Below are positions 12,221 through 25,304 of a stretch of DNA of 64,000 bases, in pieces. The first letter of the stretch is position 1, and every line of letters starts with the position of its first letter. Where the stretch lies: contig CM037874.1 in assembly GCA_021292105.1 (NCBI GenBank), positions 38,740,404-38,804,403 on the forward strand, in the 5' to 3' direction. The position numbers were made by a program, and so were the translations under genes. The notes beneath the pieces were generated by a model. It saw nothing but the letters and a program-made list of their open reading frames with translations, was not told the origin of the DNA and made no database searches. This DNA is from Anadara kagoshimensis. Lineage: Eukaryota; Mollusca; Bivalvia; Arcoida; Arcidae.

Positions 12221-13125
12221 GCAAGTATTTCTATATTTATATTTACAACTTGAATTATCAATCACATTGATCATAATAGTAAAGATAAAAGATAACAAGT
12301 GATAAATGAAATAAAAAAGTATCCATTTGCTTAAAACGATAATTGATGAATAAAGTTTATAAAACATACCAAACGAGCTTCTGTATTTTTATTCTATACA
12401 CTTTGTTATTGTGAATGGGCAAAACGTCTGACAATCTCCATTGATATTTCAGGAAGTGTAGTTTAATGCATATTATGTATGATCAAACGCAGAAAAATAG
12501 AGAACCTCCAAGATAACATTTGTTAAGCAGCAGTTGTTTCAGTCTTAGTACTTTATGTTTCATCATTAATCACTCTTGTTTAATGTAATTTGGTCTTCGT
12601 GAGAACATGAATATAATATCAACGTTTTTCAGTATTCATCTCTAAACTAGTAATCAAAATCATGTTCATCAAATGTATTTTTCGTCTGAATTATCTTTAT
12701 GTGACACAATAACGACTAAATACAATAACAACATTATAATGTCTATCCAATGATTTACTGGTGAAATAACTATCAAGATGAATATATAAAAGTTGATTTT
12801 CTCTATGAACTATAATAAAGTATATTGTTGAGATTTTATGGTTTCTTGTATATTACTAATTATTGCTTAATTTAACATTGATGTCGTTTTCAGAAAACTG
12901 TAGGTATCCTATTTATCTTGTGTCACAATTACCGTCTCTGGCACTTAATACACTCAGTTTGATTGGCATTAAGCTTAAACTGGTGTTATATTGATTTTGT
13001 AGAAAATTTTATATCTGGACTGATTGACCGATACTATAATGTGATCTTATTTGTACACATTACACATATTCAATAGATACACAGACAGAATATTTATCTA
13101 ATTGTTGTTTTTGTTTTCATTTTAG

Positions 13126-13131
13126 CGACGG
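13126..13131 (+). other. Candidate 6-nt microexon (CGACGG)
   Basis: TTTTTGTTTTCATTTTAG precedes CGACGG, and GTAAGTATTAC follows. If read in phase 0 it would encode Arg-Arg. It sits 911 bp after the cassette at 12215. Confidence 0.32.
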
Positions 13132-14035
13132 GTAAGTATTACTATTTTTATATTTACAATTTGAATTATCAATAATATTGATCATAATTGTAAAGGTAAA
13201 AGATAACAAGGGAAATTGAAATAAAAAGTATTTATTTACTCAAAACAATAATTAATGAATAAAGTATATTAAACATACCAAACCAGCTTCTTAATTTTTA
13301 TTCTATACACTCTGTTATTGTTAATGGACAAAACGTCTGACAATCGTTATGGATATTTGAGGAAGTGTAGTTTAATGCATATTATGTATAGGTCCAACGC
13401 AGAATATTAGAGAACCTCCAAGATAACATTTGTTAAGCAGCAGTTGTTTCAGTCTTAGTACTTTAAGTTTCGTCATTAATCATTCTTGTTTGATATAATT
13501 TGTCGTTCTTGAGAATATGAGTATGATATCAACGTTTTTCAGTATTCCTCTCCAAACTAGTAATCAAAATCATGTTCATCAAATGTATTTTTCGTCTGAA
13601 TAATCTTTATGTGACACAATAACGACTAAATACAATAACAACATTATAATGTCTATCCAATGATTTACTGGTGAAATAACTATCAAGATGAATATATAAA
13701 AGTTGATTTTCTCTATGAACTATAATAAAGTATATTGTTGAGATTTTATGGTTTCTTGTATATTACTAATTATTGCTTAATTTTACATTGATGTCGTTTT
13801 CAGAAAATTGTAGGTATCCTATTTATCTTGTGTCACAATTACCGTCTCTGGCACTTAATACACTCAGTTTGATTGGCATTAAGCTTAAACTGGTGTTATA
13901 TTGATTTTGTAGAAAATTTTATATCTGGACTGATTGACCGATACTATAATGTGATCTTATTTGTACACATTACACATATTCAATAGATACACAGACAGAA
14001 TATTTATCTAATTGTTGTTTTTGTTTTCATTTTAG

Positions 14036-14041
14036 CGACGA
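14036..14041 (+). other. Candidate 6-nt microexon (CGACGA)
   Basis: It has the same flanks as the cassette at 13126, 910 bp further on. The only change is the last base (G to A), which keeps Arg-Arg in phase 0. A fifth unit at about 14925-14935 has lost the cassette (CATTTAAGGTATTAAT). Confidence 0.32.
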
Positions 14042-15100
14042 GTAAGTATTACTATTTTTATATTTACAATTTGAATTATCAATCATATTGATCATAATTG
14101 TAAAGGTAAAAGATAACAAGGGAAATTGAAATAAAAAGTATTTATTTACTCAAAACAATAATTAATGAATAAAGTATATTAAACATACCAAACCAGCTTC
14201 TATATTTTTATTCTATACACTCTGTTATTGTTAATGGACAAAACGTCTGACAATCGTTATGGATATTTGAGGAAGTGTAGTTTAATGCATATTATGTATA
14301 GGTCCACACAGAATATTAGAGAACCTCCAAGATAACATTTGTTAAGCAGCAGTTGTGTCAGTCTTAGTACTTTATGTTTCGTCATTAATCATTCTTGTTT
14401 AATATAATTTGTCTTTTTAGAGAATATTAGTATAATATCAACGTTTTTTAGTATTCCTCTCCAAAATAGTAATCAAAATCATGTTCATCAAATGTATTTT
14501 TCGTCAGAATAAACTTTATGTGACACAATAACGACTAAATACAATAACAACATTATAATGTCTATCCAATGATTTACTGGTGAAATAACTATCACGATGA
14601 ATATATAAAAGTTGATTTTCTCTATGAACTATAATAAAGTATATTGTTGACTTTTTATGTTTTCTTGTATATTACAAATTATTGTTTAATTTAACATTTT
14701 TTTAGAAAACTGTATTTAACTTATTTCTCTTGTATCACAACTACCGTCTCTGGTTCCTTATACACCGGTTTGATTGACAATTAGCATACACTGATGCAAT
14801 ATTGATTGTGTAGACAATTTTATATGTAGACTGATTGACCGATACTAAAATGTGATCCTACTTAAAATATTTATAATATATATACAAATAGAAATATTTA
14901 TCTAATTGTTGTTTTTGTTTTGTCATTTAAGGTATTAATATATTTATATTTACAATTTGAATTATCAATCACATTGATCATAAAAGTAAAGATAAAAGAT
15001 AACAAGGAAAAAAATTAAATAAAAAAGTATTCATTTGCTTAAAACGATAATTGATGAATAAAGTTTATAAAACATACCAAACGAGCTTCTGTATTTCGTA

Positions 15101-18100
15101 TGAAACTTGATACTAATACAATAAAAGAAAACCTGCCACATATACGTCAATGGTTTTTTTTAGAAATTCTGTCAATGATAATGGGTAAAAGTTCTAACAA
15201 TATCCATGGTTGTTCGAGGAGTATAGTTTGATACATATTAATTATAATTATGTATTCAACTCTTTATTAAAGAGCAGTTTTTTGTCTCAGTAGTTCATGT
15301 TTCGTGAACTTACATTTGTTAAACGACTATTTTTATATACTACAATGTGTTTGTTTTTCGCAAAATGTTTTAAATGGATCAAATTTTTTATTAGTACAAT
15401 ATATAGTTGATCAAAGTCTAAATATTAGTTAAAGTGAATTGCGAGTGGTGACATAAATAAAAATCCAATTCCTTAAAACGAATAAAAATATTGAAAATGA
15501 TTACAAAACTATAGTTCTGTGTGAGTACCAAGCAGTTTCGCTTAACAATATACCATTTTGCCATTTACAATCTATTCTTCATTGAAAGTATCCACATATT
15601 TAGCGATTTGACAAAATATTATATTTCGTGAATGTATTTAAAAGTACGTTAAAAGTATGGTATTATTGCTATAGAAATATGTTGTTTTTATGTCTGAAAA
15701 CATTATATCCAAAGGATATTTTGTGTATGAAATGTATAAAGGTGAACAACTCTGTCTTTAGTATGGATTAGTATGTTTGTTTTTGATTTACAATGTTTTC
15801 GCGCCTAGCCGTATTTTACCGTTAAGTAGCTATTAAAAACAAACATTATTAAAAGATGTCAATAATAGCTGACAAACATTGGCCTGGCTAAAAATTACAT
15901 TTATTGGGGCTCCAATCTTTTCGGTTGGGCCTGTATACCAATTCATGGCATAATTCGTTTTATATGTTATAATTTCTGCAGTATCATTTTGTAATGTTTC
16001 AATATAAGTGATCAAAATGTTGGTAGATGTGTGTTTGGCTGTCTTTATTTTTTGTGGTTCTGATAATTACTTGTAATCTTCGTGTTCTTGTTTTCGTTCT
16101 TTGTTGCAAAGCACCTTAGTTTGAGTTACACATTTGTAATCTTTGTAATATCAAGTTTAAATACTTATATCAGGATTTATCTTTTTTTTCTCCTCTAGTC
16201 TGGTCAGTTACTGAATACGATTAAGTTGTATGCTTTGTTATGCTAAAAATACTAAAACTATGATATGTCTTGTTTCGTGACAACTTTTGGCATGTTTTTA
16301 TTCATTGTGATTAGTTTTATTTATATAGGTAACTTGTATGCTTTGTTGTGTTGTACCACACAATAAGTAATTACACTAGCAGAGAATAAACAATGAACAT
16401 ATAAACAGTAAAATATCTGATTTTATAATATAGTATAAATGCAATGTCCAAAGACTCTAAATAGTTAAGCTCTAAAGTTATATGATTCGACAATATTGAT
16501 ATAATTTATTCAAATGACAATTATAAAACACTATACATTTGTCCTAAACGTTTCGAATTCACTTTTTTTTAGTTTTTTAAGTATGAATTATTGCAACCTT
16601 TTAATGGATATACACATGCATAATTTATCCAAAGAAAGTCTTTGTGCCAGATACAAATAATTATTAAGTGTTTTTAACCGATGCAAAACATCAATATTTC
16701 ATTTTGCTCTAAAAACTCTTATAAGTTAAAATTCAAACTAATATTGAAATATTTTTTTAGCTTGTTTTTGTTCCCCTTAATACACTATATATTAGCTTTT
16801 TTTTTTACTATTAATCACTTGATACGAAATGATCATTTCAGATCATTAAGGGTTTCTGTGCCATTTTTCTCATGTGTAGAGTCATTCTTTAATTTTCTCA
16901 AAGTAACTAAAATCAAATAAATTTCTTAAATGCTTGGTAAAACGCCAATTTCTCTCACCAAGATAGATCTCATCGTCATTTATTAAACTTTATATTTTAC
17001 ATTATGATTTTTTTAATCTGAAGTGATAGATATACATATTTTTTTGGGGTAATGTTCGTTCTTTCTATTGGAATATTCCATCAATCCTGATGAAATATCT
17101 TTCACTCAAAATCCACCGATGTATTTTTTCTGGTTTCTGTTTTAAGCCTTACCAGATCCATTTCCTGATTTTTATTGTTTATCAAACATGAATATAACTT
17201 CTTCTTCTTTCAAAATTGCATTACGTTTAATATTCACTTACATCGTTGACCAAGCATAGACTTGTTTTTCGATAAAAGTTATAAACAATTTGATACTGTT
17301 TATCAATATATTTCTTTGGTTGGTAGTTCTCTTATACAATCATTTTTTTTTAATTTGTAAGACAGGTCCTTGATGTTTTAATTTGCAGATAGATTGTTCG
17401 CAATACACATAACTACAATGACTATATACTTTGCGTATATGTACAGATATATTTCAAGTATAAGAAATGTAAACAAGTACTTGCCTTGTCAAAAAGTTGA
17501 TCAATTGGCTTGCTGAAATTAAACACATAGAATTGGTATTTTCAATATCAATTTGTAAGATATATACATGTATACAGAATGTTTTTCACTGCAAGTTAAA
17601 TTAATACAATCATGATTTCTATATTCTAGTAGTTTTATTAATTGCGTTTACTTCCTTGTGTATCAGCTGTTCTGTTTTTGTTTTAAGTGTCTATAAAGAC
17701 CTTAATGCTAATTGCCAATAAATGTAAATGAGTGGAGACTGTTTATTGAATAATACTTTTTACACAGAGTGCTATATATATAACTGCGTATCATTTGTAT
17801 TTGTTTTACTTGTATTTTTTTCTTATTTTTCAGTCACTTCGATATCAGACTTTTAATTGCTTTAATTAAGTATAACTTTATTATCCAACTATGGAGTTTA
17901 TATATATGTTTTGATTCCATTCTAATCGCTTGTCTCATATTACATTTATATCATTCTCTGCTATATGTACATTGTTACACAACGGAAATCTGTTATAATT
18001 ACATCTGTCTTGTATACTAAATGGATACTGTTGCACTGAGTAATATCTCATTTGTTCAAAATCATCATAAAGAGACATTGTATACATGTATTTTTCGGAA

Positions 18101-18391
18101 CTTTTCTATAAAATTAAATCTAATGTGATCACTATATTATTAGAAATGAAAAAAATACGAAAATTAGGTTAATAGAACACTGTAAAATATCGATCAAACA
18201 TATCATTTTCTTGCACCCCAGATAAAAAAATCCATAAAAAGAGAGATGCAAGATATCTCCATCTTGTACCCCTCTGTGCAAGATAGCCTACATGCCGTTT
18301 TTCCCGCAAACTTTTATCAAAAGAATCAGAGGTGTATCGAAAGTTGAAATTGATTTTAAATTAAATAATTGTACTTTCTGGTGCAAGAAAT
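15101..18391. other. AT-rich, intron-like stretch
   Basis: There is no convincing exon. TTTTTTTCTCCTCTAG followed by TCTG and GTCAGT at about 16180-16208 looks like another very short acceptor-donor pair, but it stands alone. The 79-codon plus-strand frame at 16681 is a Phe/Leu/Ile/Lys-rich AT artefact. Confidence 0.5.
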
Positions 18392-18545
18392 AGAATCAAT
18401 TACTACTTGTAGTGCCAGATAAGGGAATATGAAACTTCGTTCTAATATATTTGGTCCAGGACTCGGCAAGCCTCGTTCTGGAACAAATATATTAAAACTC
18501 GGATTGAGATTTCCCTATCTGGCACCACAAGTTGTGATAGATTCT
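18392..18545. repeat. Foldback (hairpin) element, 154 bp
   Basis: The left arm, from AGAATCAATTACTACTTGTA to CTAATATATTTG, is the imperfect inverse of the right arm, from CAAATATATTAAAACTCGGA to TGTGATAGATTCT. The arms are about 62 bp each, around a 30-base loop. No coding content. It resembles a hairpin-type MITE. Confidence 0.75.
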
Positions 18546-18647
18546 TTTAATCTTTAGTTCAGTCAGAGATTTTATTATGTTTGTCAGATAAAATCTTCAA
18601 TACGGTCGGTTTTGTTGATTGAATTTTGTTTTACAGGACAATGACAA

Positions 18648-18670
18648 TTTTTTTTTTTTTTTTTTTTTTT
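18648..18670 (+). repeat. Poly-T run
   Basis: 23 consecutive T. It could be the inverted tail of an old retroposed copy, but no body is recognisable. Confidence 0.85.
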
Positions 18671-18778
18671 GCCATTTGTATCTTGAAACCTTATTGATTA
18701 CTTATACACGTGTATTTGTGCACATTTTTTTTAATTTATAATGTTCGAGTACGTACTTATGGCAAATGTTAGAGTATA

Positions 18779-20038
18779 AGACATTTCCCGCTTCGATATA
18801 CTGCTTACTCTGACTGTATACGGTATACGGTTATGCGGGGTTCATTTCAAAAGATGTTATTGAATGTATATATTGTTGATACCTAAAAGTTTAATACAAA
18901 CATGATTTACTAGTAAAACATTCATCATTTTTCTCCTACAAAATAAACTAAAGGTTATTCACAATTCACAATACGGTTTTATGTTTGTATGGTTGATGAC
19001 GTCAGATGTCAAGCAGTATTTTGTACACTTTTATATCACTGTTGAACATTCTACTCGGATGAACTTTGTAAATTATTCTTTATTTATTTTGAAAATCTGG
19101 TGATTTTATTTAAATTTTTATGTGTGTAAAGATGCGTTTTGTCACCCAGAATACTTTAGTCGGAAGGAAATTGTAAAGTCATTCTTCCTAGTTGGTATTG
19201 CTGTGTGTGATTTTGATGTCGCAAAAACCCGCTATATAACGAAATGACCTAACGGTGCCTAAATTTACATGTATTGTATTTAAAAAAAATAAAAAAGTAA
19301 ATAAAAGATTTAGAAGAAATGTGTATCCAGATTCAGCTTTGCTCGTGTAATCTCGTATTAATACCAAGTCCAATGTCCAGCAGTGCATGGCGATTGCTGG
19401 GTGTTTGAGCTTCGGTTTGTCCCGACCAAACATAGCAGTTTGCCAAGTACTTAAAAAATTAAAATGTCCAGTTGTACTGTAGGCAAAAATAACGTTTGTT
19501 TTTCAATAAACTAAAAACGCTACAAAAATTGAAATCTGCCTTTCATTTATGGCTGGTAATGTCTCGATACAAGTGAAAGCAATTCACGTCAAGAAGATAA
19601 AACAATATTTTATTATCTTTGCTAACATAAGTCAGATAATGATATAAATCGTAATATTATTTACTTATTTATCGTACCATAAAATAAACGACTGTATACT
19701 CCCTGTGCCAATGTTTAGTTTGTGCTCATATTATCAAACACGCCATCCTTTACACCGACCAAAGATATACATTCACATGAAGCAGTCAGTTTGTGGGTTT
19801 CGATGGAAAATATATATCATACTACTGCAAAACTGATTAATGATTAATGTTTCGCTGATTAAACTGTTCTGAGAAGGGATTCAAAGAAATTTCTAGCTGG
19901 CTTTATATAAGAATGGATGGAAAAGGCGTGAGAAGGCGTGAATGTATACATCTGATGACATTGAAAATTTTGAAACAACCCCCTAACAGTATATCGTATA
20001 TAGTCAGAGTTAACAGTATATAGAAGTGGGAAATGTCT
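18779..20038. mobile_element. Inverted-repeat element, 1.26 kb, non-autonomous
   Basis: AGACATTTCCCGCTTCGATA followed by TACTGCTTACTCTGACTGTA at the left end is the imperfect inverse of the right end, which finishes in GTGGGAAATGTCT at 20038. The arms extend about 77 bp, up to the CATTTCAAAA block. A clear target duplication is not visible. The interior is AT-rich and has no recognisable transposase. The minus-strand frame at 19433-19188 in it has no recognisable domain. Confidence 0.6.
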
Positions 20039-20069
20039 AATATGACACTTTTCCTTAATTTCGGAATAG

Positions 20070-23000
20070 AAAGTTCACAGACGTTTGACCCGTAAAAAGT
20101 CAACCGATAACACAACTAGCCGGTAACGAGTCAGCTGATAAAGGTATATAACAGGTAAGCCACAGACAACTGACTTCTAATGAGTCAGCCGGTAAAGGTC
20201 TAAAAAGTAAGTCACAGACAACTGGCTGGTAACGAGTCAGCCGATAAAGGTATATAACAAGTAAGTAACAGACAACTGTCTTCTAATGAGTCAGCCGGTA
20301 AAGGTCTATAAAAAGTAAGTCACAGACAACTGGCTGGTAACGAGTCAGCCGATAAAGGTATATAAAAAGTAAGTCACAGACAACTGATTGGAAACGAGTA
20401 AGTAGTGAAGGAATATAACAAGTACACAGACAACTGACCAGTAACGAGTCAGTCGGTAAAGGTATATAACAAGTAAGTCACAGACAACTGACCAGTAACG
20501 AGTCAGTCGGTAAAGGTATATAACAAGTAAGTCACAGACAACTGACTGGAAACGAGTCAGTCTGTACAGGTATATAAAAAGTAAGTCACAGACAACTGAC
20601 CTGTAACGAGTCAGTCTGTACAGGTATATAAAAAGTAAGTCACAGACAACTGACCTGTAACGAGTCAGTCGGTAAAGGTATATAACAAGTAAGTCACAGA
20701 CAACTGACCGGTAACGAGTCAGCCAGTAAAGGTATATAACAAGTAAGTCACAGACAACTGACCAGTAACGAGTCAGTCTGTAAAGGTATATAACAAGTAA
20801 GTCACAGACAACTGACCGGTAACGAGTCAGTCGGTACAGGTATATAACAAGTAAGTCACAGACAAATGACCGGTAACGAGTCAGTCGGTACAGGTATATA
20901 ACAAGTACACAGATAACTGACCAGTAACGAGTCAGTCGGTACAGGTATATAACAAGTAAGTCACAGACAACTGACCAGTAACGAGTCAGTCTGTACAGGT
21001 ATATAAAAAGTAAGTCACAGACAACTGACCTGTAACGAGTCAGTCGGTACAGGTATATAACAAGTAAGTCACAGACAACTGACCTGTAACGAGTCAGTCT
21101 GTACAGGTATATAAAAAGTAAGTCACAGACAACTGACCGGTAACGAGTCAGTCTGTACAGGTATATAAAAAGTAAGTCACAGACAACTGACCTGTAACGA
21201 GTCAGTCGGTAAAGGTATATAACAAGTAAGTCACAGACAACTGACTGGAAACGAGTAAGTAGTGAAGGAATATAACAAGTACACAGATAACTGACCAGTA
21301 ACGAGTCAGTCTGTACAGGTATATAACAAGTAAGTCACAGACAACTGACCAGTAACGAGTCAGTCTGTACAGGTATATAAAAAGTAAGTCACAGACAACT
21401 GACCGGTAACGAGTCAGCCGGTACAGGTATATAACAAGTAAGTCACAGACAACTGACCAGTAACGAGTCAGTCTGTACAGGTATATAAAAAGTAAGTCAC
21501 AGACAACTGACCTGTAACGAGTCAGTCGGTACAGGTATTTAAAAAGTAAGTCACAGACAACTGACCTGTAACGAGTCAGCCGGTACAGGTATATAAAAAG
21601 TAAGTCACAGACAACTGACCAGTAACGAGTCAGTCGGTACAGGTATATAACAAGTACGCCACAGACAACTGACCAGTAACGAGTCAGCCGGTACAGGTAT
21701 ATAATAAGTAAGTCACAGACAACTGACCAGTAACGAGTCAGTCGGTACAGGTATATAACAAGTACGCCACATACAACTGACCAGTAACGAGTCAGCCGGT
21801 ACAGGTATATAAAAAGTAAGTCACAGACAACTGACCTGTAACGAGTCAGTCGGTACAGGTATATAACAAGTAAGTCACAGACAACTGACCAGTAACGAGT
21901 CAGTCTGTACAGGTATATAACAAGTAAGTCACAGACAACTGACCGGTAACGAGTCAGTCTGTACAGGTATATAACAAGTAAGTCACAGACAACTGACCTG
22001 TAACGAGTCAGTCGGTACAGGTATATAACAAGTAAGTCACAGACAACTGACCGGTAACGAGTCAGCCGGTAAAGGTATATAACAAGTAAGTCACAGACAA
22101 CTGACCTGTAACGAGTCAGTCTGTACAGGTATATAAAAAGTAAGTCACAGACAACTGACCGGTAACGAGTCAGTCGTTAAATGTATATAACAAGTAAGTC
22201 ACAGACAACTGACCAGTAACGAGTCAGCTGTTAAATGTATATAACAAGTAAGTCACAGACAACTGACCGGTAACGAGTCAGCCGGTACAGGTATATAAAA
22301 AGTAAGTCACAGACAACTGACCTGTAACGAGTCAGTCGGTACAGGTATATAAAAAGTAAGTCACAGACAACTGACCGGTAACAAGTCAGACGGTAAAGGT
22401 ATATAACAAGTAAGTCACAGACAACTGACCGGTAACGAGTCAGCCGGTACAGGTATATAAAAAGTAAGTCACAGACAACTGACCTGTAACGAGTCAGTCG
22501 GTACAGGTATATAAAAAGTACGTCACAGACAACTGACCGGTAACGAGTCAGCCGGTACAGGTATATAACAAGTAAGTCACAGACAACTGACCTGTAACAA
22601 GTCAGACGGTAAAGGTATATAACAAGTAAGTCACAGACAACTGACCGGTAACGAGTCAGCCTGTAAAGGTATATAACAAGTAAGTCACAGACAACTGACC
22701 GGTAACGAGTCAGCCTGTAAAGGTATATAACAAGTAAGTCACAGACAACTGACCGGTAACAAGTCAGACGGTAAAGATATATAACAAGTAAGTCACAGAC
22801 AACTGACCGGTAACAAGTCAGACGGTAAAGGTATATAACAAGTAAGTCACAGACAACTGACCGGTAACAAGTCAGACGGTAAAGGTATATAACAAGTAAG
22901 TCACAGACAACTGACCGGTAACAAGTCAGCCTGTAAAGGTATATAACAAGTAAGTCACAGACAACTGACCGGTAACAAGTCAGACGGTAAAGGTATATAA

Positions 23001-23518
23001 CAAGTAAGTCACAGACAACTGACCGGTAACAAGTCAGACGGTAAAGGTATATAACAAGTAAGTCACAGACAACTGACCGGTAACGAGTCAGCCTGTAAAG
23101 GTATATAACAAGTAAGTCACAGACAACTGACCGGTAACGAGTCAGCCTGTAAAGGTATATAACAAGTAAGTCACGGACAACTGACTGGTTCCGAGCCAGT
23201 CGATAAAGGTGTATAAGAAGTAAGTCACAGACAACTGACTGGTAATGAGTCAACCGGTAAAGGTATATAACAAGTAAGTCACAGACAACTGACTGGTAAC
23301 GAGTTAGTTGATAAAGGTGTATAAGAAGTAAGTCACAGACAACTGACTGGTAATGAGTCAGCCGGTAAAGGTATATAACAAGTAAGGCACAGACAACTGA
23401 CCGGTAACGAGTCAATCGGTAAAGGTATATAACAAGTAAGTCACAGACAACTGACCGGTAACGAGTCAGCCGGTAAAGGTATATAACATGAAATCACAGA
23501 CAACTTGCAGTAACGAGT
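20070..23518. repeat. Minisatellite 1, 54-bp unit, about 64 copies
   Basis: The unit reads CACAGACAACTGACCGGTAA, then CGAGTCAGTCGGTACAGG, then TATATAACAAGTAAGT. Main variants are GTCTGTACAG against GTCGGTAAAG, AAAAAGT against AACAAGT, and ACCAGTAAC against ACCTGTAAC. The array begins with decayed units immediately after the 1.26-kb inverted-repeat element. Because 54 is divisible by three, one minus-strand frame stays open over 22231-23415 (394 codons of an 18-residue repeat, YRSVVCDLLVIYLYRLT-). I do not consider that frame a gene. Confidence 0.95.
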
Positions 23519-25084
23519 GATAAACGTCTATTACCTGTAAATACGTCTACTACAGCAGTGAGATTATTGACTAGTTATGAGTATTAACACTAATCACTCG
23601 ACCACCACTTTGTATGATATAAGGTGTCTATAGTATAATACATTTTTTATTTATATTTTAGCTGCGGTTTGTATTTAAGGCAACTGGAGCAGTCCCTTGA
23701 AAATATGGAATAAAATAGTTTCCAGTAGATATAGAAAGACACTTTATATCTAGAGGCAACATCGTCATCTAGTGACCAATAAATCAGATTTGTAACTTAG
23801 AACTGAATCACTTAATGTTAGCTAAGATACATATACATGTACATCATTCTCACTGTACATGCCAATATCAATACCATGTCTTTGGAAACTAATTCACTTT
23901 TGCTGATTAGGATTAACATTTTTTAATTTTATTTTAATTTTATTTAATTTTAATTTATTTTGATAATACTATATTTAGTAAAAAAGAAAATTAATGCTTA
24001 AAATCGACACAAAATTAACATCAAAAACTGACTTATCGGTCCGATTATTATAGCCGTCTTCCAAATGAGTATAATTATGCCTATGTATTATACATGTATA
24101 AAATGGACAGACTAATTTGATAACTTACTTCATAGATAATATCTGATCTAGGAATTGAGTTTGTGTTTATAACATCAAGTGACAATAATCTGTGGTGAGC
24201 TCTTTGATAAGACATGCTGAACTGTGTTGGTAAAACGGAGTTTTGTGGCTGCTACAAATGACAAATCAAAGAAAACACATCAGGAATAAAAACATCACCG
24301 GTTTAGGAAAACAAAAAACATTTATAGAGACCACTGCTAAACAAAAAAATCTGTAGCTAGTGTAAGGATTATTGAAGCCCTAGCAAATTCATATATTTTA
24401 AAAGTAGTTGCCCTTGATTTACATATATGTGTTTACACATTTATATGAATGAGATGGCTGGGGAACGATAAAGTAATATCACAAAAACATTTGTTATAAC
24501 TTTGTTATTGATTCATTTTGATAATGGCGTTTGCCGCTGTACCAAATGATGCCTACTTCAAACGTTTGTGTGAAATGTTTTGAAAAACGTTAACGTCGCA
24601 AACTCACGAATAATGCAATTATTACTAGAAAAATCATATATCCATCAAAAATAAGTGTTTCGAACAAACGTTATTGGGCATCGCGTAGTACAGCGACGAA
24701 CTCCATTATAGAATAGCTTCTTTAGTTTCCATATACAGGTTCAACACGAAATAAAAATAGTCTTGACAATTTAATTTTGTATTGATTCAAATTAACTTCT
24801 TTGAAATGATAAAGACGACTCTATATTGTGATTCCTCGTATTTGTCACATTCATTGCTTTGGCACAACGGAAACTGGAGTAAAAGCTATTTTCCACCAAT
24901 GTGCAACAGATAGTGTTTTTGTCGAACGCTTAAACTAACATTACTCGTCTTGTTAATGCTAAAGTATTGATACTGAAAATATGCGATGCATCCTTTATCC
25001 ATACTACGAGAATGTTATTTGTTATAAGACTTGTATTTTGTTTTTATGTAATTGAGATTTGTTTTTTTAAATTATTATTACTAA

Positions 25085-25123
<39 letters not shown>

Positions 25124-25304
25124 CGCATGCAGTTGATGTTTGTATACTATAGCTTAAATTTGGTTTCATATTATATTGGAATGTTTGATTTTGATGTGAT
25201 GATATCTAAAAAGTAACTGTTGAAGAACAAAGTTACTTTTACGACAGAAATGACATTTTATCTTAATATAAAAGGTTTTTCATTATTCTGATACGTAATT
25301 ACAG
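23519..25304. other. AT-rich stretch without recognisable genes
   Basis: TTTATATTTTAG followed by CTGCGG at 23651-23668 echoes the acceptor plus six-base cassette of the 910-bp units but lacks a donor. Nothing else is supported apart from the TTA run. Confidence 0.45.
25087..25121 (+). repeat. TTA microsatellite
   Basis: About 12 uninterrupted TTA units in AT-rich sequence. Confidence 0.9.

Larger units (their letters stand above)
10150..15100 (+). repeat. Tandem segmental array, unit about 910 bp, about 5.5 copies
   Basis: The marker GTGACACAATAACGACTAAA recurs at 10433 (diverged), 11393, 11845, 12701, 13611 and 14520. The intervals are 960, 452, 856, 910 and 909 bp. The units at 12560-13480 and 13480-14390 are nearly identical, so one duplication is recent, while the unit at 10150-11290 is old. 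One half unit (452 bp) is present. Four units carry a splice-like 6-nt cassette (listed separately). No protein-coding frame of any length spans the units. Confidence 0.85.

Noticed and set aside
16681..16920. 79-codon plus-strand frame, hydrophobic
   Set aside because: The composition is that of random AT-rich DNA, with no splice sites or motif.
19188..19433. 81-codon minus-strand frame (starting MFGRDKPKLKHPAIAMHC) as a transposase fragment
   Set aside because: It lies inside the 1.26-kb inverted-repeat element, but no transposase motif or catalytic triad can be recognised.
22231..23415. 394-codon minus-strand open frame of 18-residue repeats
   Set aside because: It lies wholly within the 54-bp minisatellite. 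A period divisible by three without a stop in one frame explains it, and neighbouring parts of the array break the frame with indels.
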